Below the pieces are notes generated by a model that saw nothing but the letters and a program-made list of their open reading frames with translations, made no database searches and was not told where the DNA came from. Positions 5,960 to 8,806 of a stretch of 8,806 nucleotides of DNA are shown here, one piece after another (the stretch's first letter is position 1; the number at the start of each line of letters is the position of its first letter). The translations under genes and the position numbers were made by a program. The DNA comes from an uncultured Prevotella sp. (GTDB lineage Bacteria > Bacteroidota > Bacteroidia > Bacteroidales > Bacteroidaceae), in assembly GCA_945863825.1 (NCBI GenBank), contig CAMBBY010000026.1, positions 1 to 8,806 on the forward strand, given 5' to 3'.

Positions 5960-6003
5960 CGCTATTCGAGTTGAGAACAAACGCTATTGTTGTTAAGAAA
6001 AAA
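5960..6003 (+). repeat. 22-bp tandem direct repeat upstream of dpp5
   Basis: Unit 1 (5960-5981) and unit 2 (5982-6003) share 17 of 22 bases, beginning CGCTATT and continuing GTT-x-AGAA-x-AAA. A 22-bp period is about two helical turns, which would suit side-by-side binding of a regulator. It ends 21 bases before the dpp5 start. The remainder of 5909-6024 shows no exact TAnnTTTG promoter; TATTGTTG at 5985-5992 differs at one position and has no TTG at the right distance. Confidence 0.45.
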
Positions 6004-6024
6004 ACTCTAATAAAATTAAATACA

Positions 6025-8190
6025 ATGATTAAAGCAATGATTTTAGCTGCAGCTGCACTCACGATGAGTACCACTACAGTTGATGCACAAACTATGATTC
6101 AAAAGAATGAGATCAAGGTAGATAACCACCTGATGACTCCTGAGGCTCTCTGGGCTATGGGACGCATCGGTGCTGCCGAGGCTTCACCTAACGGCAAGCA
6201 AATCGTTTATCAGGTAGGTTATTACAGTGTGAAGGAAAACAAGGGCCACCAGATGTTATTCGTCATGGATGCCAACGGTAAGAACCAAAAAGCACTCACC
6301 ACTGATGCCAAAAGCGAAAGTGATGCTGCCTGGATAGCCAGTGGACAAAAGATTGCTTTTCTCCGGGAGGGACAGCTCTGGAGCATGAACCCAGACGGAA
6401 CCGACCGCAAGCAGTTGACCAACGATAAGTTAGGCATTGAGGGATTCAAATTCTCTCCAGACGGTAAGAAGGTCATCCTCATCAAGGAGTTGCCTTATCA
6501 TGGCACCATCAAGGAGAATCCTTCAGACCTGCCACTCGCCACTGGTCGTCTGGTAACAGACATGAACTATCGCCACTGGGATCACTACGTGGAGAGCATA
6601 TTGCACCCTTTTGTTGCTGATGTCACAGAAAACGGCACCATCAACGAGGGAGAAGATATTCTGAAAGGTGAACCATTCGAATGTCCTATGGCACCATTCG
6701 GCGGTATCGAGCAGTTGGCCTGGAGCCCTGATTCAAAGACTATCGCCTATACCTGTCGCAAGAAAGAGGGCGTTCAGTATGCCATCTCTACAGACTCAGA
6801 TATCTACTTATATAATATAGGTACGCGCGAGACCAAGAATCTCTGCAAGGAGGCTGGTTATGTAGAGCCAAAGATTGATGCAACCAAGAGCATGAAGAAT
6901 CAGGCTGTCAATGCTCCTGAAAATCTGAAAAACAATCCTGGTTACGATACCAATCCACAATTCTCTGCTGATGGTAAGTACATCGCATGGCAAAGCATGG
7001 CACGCAATGGTTATGAAAGCGACCGCAACCGTCTTTGTGTTTACGAACTGGCTACGGGTAAGAAAAACTATGTATCAGACAAGTTTGACTCCAACGTAGA
7101 AGGATTCGTATGGAACAAGGACAACAAGAGCCTTACTTTCATCGGTGTTTGGCACGGAACCCTGAACCTCTATCAGGCCAACTTCAAGGGCGAAGTTAAA
7201 CAGATCACCAACGACTGGGCTGATTATGGTAGCGTAGCTTTGGCAAATAATGGCAACAAGATTCTCGCTACCCGTGCAAGCATGAGTCATCCTACCGATA
7301 TCTATATCGTTACCCCTGGTAAGGATGCCAAAGGTACTAAGGTAGAACAGATTTCTCACGAGAACGACCATATTCTGAACCAGTTGAACCTCGGAAAGTG
7401 CGAACAGCGTTGGGTAAAGACTACAGATGGTAAGCAGATGTTGGTATGGATTATGTTGCCATCCAATTTTGATGCTACCAAGAAATACCCTACCCTTCTC
7501 TTCTGCGAAGGCGGTCCTCAGAGCCCTGTAAGTCAATTCTGGAGCTATCGCTGGAATATTCAGATCATGGCTGCCAACGGTTATGTAGTGGTATTGCCTA
7601 ATCGCCGTGGTCTTCCAGGTTTCGGTAGTGAATGGAACGAGGAAGTATCTGGCGACTGGACCGGTCAGTGTATGAACGACTATCTCTCTGCTATCGATGA
7701 TGCAGCAGCCAATCTGCCATACGTAGATAAGGATCGCTTAGGTTGCGTCGGTGCAAGTTTCGGTGGTTTCTCAGTTTACAATCTCGCCGGTCATCACAAT
7801 AAGCGTTTCAAGGCATTCCTGGCTCACGATGGTGCTTTCAACTTGGAGAGCATGTACACAGACACAGAGGAGGCATGGTTCTCTAACTGGGAATATGAGG
7901 ATGCTTATTGGAATAAGGACCTGAGTGGAAATGCCAAGAAGACTTACGAGAACAGTCCTCACAAGTTTGTTGATAAATGGGATACTCCTATCCTCTGTAT
8001 TCATGGAGAGAAAGACTATCGCATCAATGCCAATCAAGGTATGGGAGCTTTCAACGCTGCCCGTATGCGCGGTATTCCTGCAGAACTTCTCATCTATCCT
8101 GACGAGAATCACTGGGTTTTGAAACCACAGAATGGTGTTCTTTGGCAGAGAACATTCTTCAACTGGCTTGATAAATGGTTAAAGAAATAA
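6025..8190 (+). CDS. dpp5: Dipeptidyl-peptidase 5 (S9 family serine peptidase), exported
   Basis: A 721-residue S9 peptidase that removes dipeptides from the N-termini of oligopeptides, probably in the periplasm. Residues 1-21 form a signal peptide (MIKAMILAAAALT, cleavage after VDA before Gln22). About 22-455 is a beta-propeller with repeated S-P-D-G/S-K-type blades, and 458-721 is the alpha/beta hydrolase domain. The triad is complete: Ser578 in GASFGGF, Asp664 in HGEKDYRI and His696 in PDENHW. The Ser-Asp and Asp-His spacings (86 and 32) agree with the Porphyromonas gingivalis DPP5 triad as I remember it (Ser542, Asp627, His659). Blocks such as GGPQSPVSQFWS and LIYPDENHWVLKPQN also match DPP5. 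The frame remains open upstream to a TTG at 5971, but only the ATG at 6025 puts the signal peptide at the N-terminus. The protein is about 37 residues longer than the P. gingivalis enzyme, partly through an insertion near 275-303. Transcription ends at 8230-8258. Confidence 0.9.
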   Translation: MIKAMILAAAALTMSTTTVDAQTMIQKNEIKVDNHLMTPEALWAMGRIGAAEASPNGKQIVYQVGYYSVKENKGHQMLFVMDANGKNQKALTTDAKSESDAAWIASGQKIAFLREGQLWSMNPDGTDRKQLTNDKLGIEGFKFSPDGKKVILIKELPYHGTIKENPSDLPLATGRLVTDMNYRHWDHYVESILHPFVADVTENGTINEGEDILKGEPFECPMAPFGGIEQLAWSPDSKTIAYTCRKKEGVQYAISTDSDIYLYNIGTRETKNLCKEAGYVEPKIDATKSMKNQAVNAPENLKNNPGYDTNPQFSADGKYIAWQSMARNGYESDRNRLCVYELATGKKNYVSDKFDSNVEGFVWNKDNKSLTFIGVWHGTLNLYQANFKGEVKQITNDWADYGSVALANNGNKILATRASMSHPTDIYIVTPGKDAKGTKVEQISHENDHILNQLNLGKCEQRWVKTTDGKQMLVWIMLPSNFDATKKYPTLLFCEGGPQSPVSQFWSYRWNIQIMAANGYVVVLPNRRGLPGFGSEWNEEVSGDWTGQCMNDYLSAIDDAAANLPYVDKDRLGCVGASFGGFSVYNLAGHHNKRFKAFLAHDGAFNLESMYTDTEEAWFSNWEYEDAYWNKDLSGNAKKTYENSPHKFVDKWDTPILCIHGEKDYRINANQGMGAFNAARMRGIPAELLIYPDENHWVLKPQNGVLWQRTFFNWLDKWLKK

Positions 8191-8229
8191 ATCCTTTAAT
8201 TTTTTAAAAGCTAAAATCTCAAAAAAAAC

Positions 8230-8258
8230 AGGGAATCCTCTTTCACGGGGATTCCTTT
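8230..8258 (+). terminator. Intrinsic terminator after dpp5
   Basis: GGAATCCTC (8232-8240) pairs with GGGGATTCC (8247-8255), with one G-U pair, around a six-base loop. The stem extends outward by G-U and A-U, is preceded by an A-run (8221-8228) and is followed by TTTTCTTCTT. It lies 40 bases after the dpp5 stop and should separate dpp5 from the next gene. Confidence 0.8.
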
Positions 8259-8283
8259 TCTTCTTAATCACAATCTTACTTGT

Positions 8284-8760
8284 ATGAAAAAGCTATTACT
8301 ATATTTGACCTTGACTATATTCTTCGGACATGGAGCCTATGCCCAAAGAGCATGTCTATCCAAACTTTCTCCTATGCTCCGACACTATGTTTTGGAGGAA
8401 CGCGAGAAAGAAAAACAAACCGTCAATCTTGCCAAAATACATGATGTCAAAGCAAAGAAAACAATAACAGGCATCCCCTCTCCCATGACTACTGCTTTTA
8501 TCAAAGTGTCGGGAGATGGAAAAAAAGTGCTACGCCAGCATGGTGGCAAGGTTTGGGCCAGATATGGTAATATATACATCGCTACGATTCCGCTGAACTC
8601 TGTATCCCGTCTATCATCATTACCAGAGATACAACGCATCGAAGCCAACATGAACTCGAAATGTACTTTAGATTCTGTCATCATTCAGACCAATGCTTTA
8701 CCCGTATATGAAGGTAGGAATTTGCCACAGGTCTATACAGGAAAAGGCGTAGTAATGGGC
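8284..8760 (+). CDS. S8 (subtilisin-like) serine protease, N-terminal fragment (3'-truncated)
   Basis: The first 159 codons of an exported protease; the rest is lost at the contig end. Residues 1-20 are a clear signal peptide (MKKLLLYLTLTIFFGHGAYA, cleavage before Gln21). Residues of about 68-122 (AFIKVSGDGKKVLRQHGGKV, then IYIATIPLNSVSRLSSLPEI and QRIEANM) have the pattern of an inhibitor-I9-like propeptide, with the usual end phrase of a position-by-position comparison against the mature chain. YTGKGVVMG (151-159) is the strand leading directly into the catalytic Asp motif (D-x-G) of S8 peptidases, which would come next. Because the triad is missing, the family call rests on propeptide and context. 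The apparent final residues SLIHI come from adapter. The start has no Shine-Dalgarno sequence and I found no TAnnTTTG promoter in 8191-8283, so the promoter is unidentified. Confidence 0.8.
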
Positions 8761-8806
8761 CTGTCTCTTATACACATCTGACGCTGCCGACGATACTCCT
8801 TGTGTA
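8761..8806 (-). other. Nextera/Tn5 library adapter with i5 index (contamination)
   Basis: Reverse complement of the adapter at the left end. The 19-bp mosaic end CTGTCTCTTATACACATCT occupies 8761-8779, the rest of the read-1 adapter runs to 8793, the index complement TACTCCTT is 8794-8801 and GTGTA begins the flow-cell primer. The frame of the S8 protease runs into it and meets an artificial TGA at 8779-8781. Confidence 0.98.

Noticed and set aside
5971..6024. TTG start at 5971 extending dpp5 by 18 residues
   Set aside because: It would put MRTNAIVVKKKTLIKLNT before a normal signal peptide and run through the tandem repeat; ATG at 6025 gives a standard exported N-terminus.
1..8806. Composite transposon with 44-bp terminal inverted repeats
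   Set aside because: The repeats are sequencing adapter with a barcode, and there is no transposase or target duplication.

Overview
The window is one metagenome-style assembly contig whose two ends are not genomic. Bases 1-44 and 8761-8806 are Illumina Nextera (Tn5) library adapter, including the same i5 index (AAGGAGTA) on both sides in opposite orientation. The biological sequence is therefore about 45-8760, and both terminal genes are cut by library preparation rather than by biology. The organism looks like a member of the Bacteroidales, most likely a gut Prevotella/Segatella-type species. The reasons are: promoters of the Bacteroidota type (TTG, about 19-20 nt, TAnnTTTG); almost no Shine-Dalgarno sequences and A-rich leaders; a DPP5-type secreted peptidase very close to the Porphyromonas enzyme; and an AAA-ATPase/PD-(D/E)XK gene of a family that is expanded in this phylum. 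The assignment to Prevotellaceae is inference.

Layout: (i) 46-339 (+) is the C-terminal end of a HipA-type kinase toxin, its N-terminal part lost at the contig edge. (ii) 340-471 holds a strong bidirectional terminator between the convergent genes and a two-copy 24-nt repeat. (iii) 472-1935 (-) is a UPF0371/DUF1846 protein. (iv) 1936-2060 is a compact divergent promoter region built as a near-perfect mirror of two TAnnTTTG elements. (v) 2061-2432 (+) is a small four-helix membrane protein of the DUF486/DMT type. (vi) 2550-3833 (+) is MetY, O-acetylhomoserine sulfhydrylase, preceded by repeats that could be operator sites. (vii) 3834-4132 is a 299-base gap rich in inverted repeats, ending in a good promoter. 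(viii) 4133-5908 (+) is an AAA-ATPase-like/PD-(D/E)XK protein. (ix) 6025-8190 (+) is a secreted dipeptidyl-peptidase 5 with a complete Ser-Asp-His triad, followed by a terminator. (x) 8284-8760 (+) is the signal peptide and propeptide of an S8 (subtilisin-like) protease, cut just before its catalytic Asp.

The genes do not form one pathway. MetY makes homocysteine from sulfide. DPP5 and the S8 protease are exported peptidases that fit the peptide-fermenting habit of these bacteria, but a terminator separates them. The HipA fragment and the AAA/PD-(D/E)XK gene are accessory-type genes set among core metabolic ones. I see no insertion sequence, CRISPR array, tRNA or rRNA, and I cannot demonstrate a new multi-gene system. 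The most unusual non-coding region is 3889-4032, where a tiny open frame, a strong hairpin and a competing pairing arm lie together.
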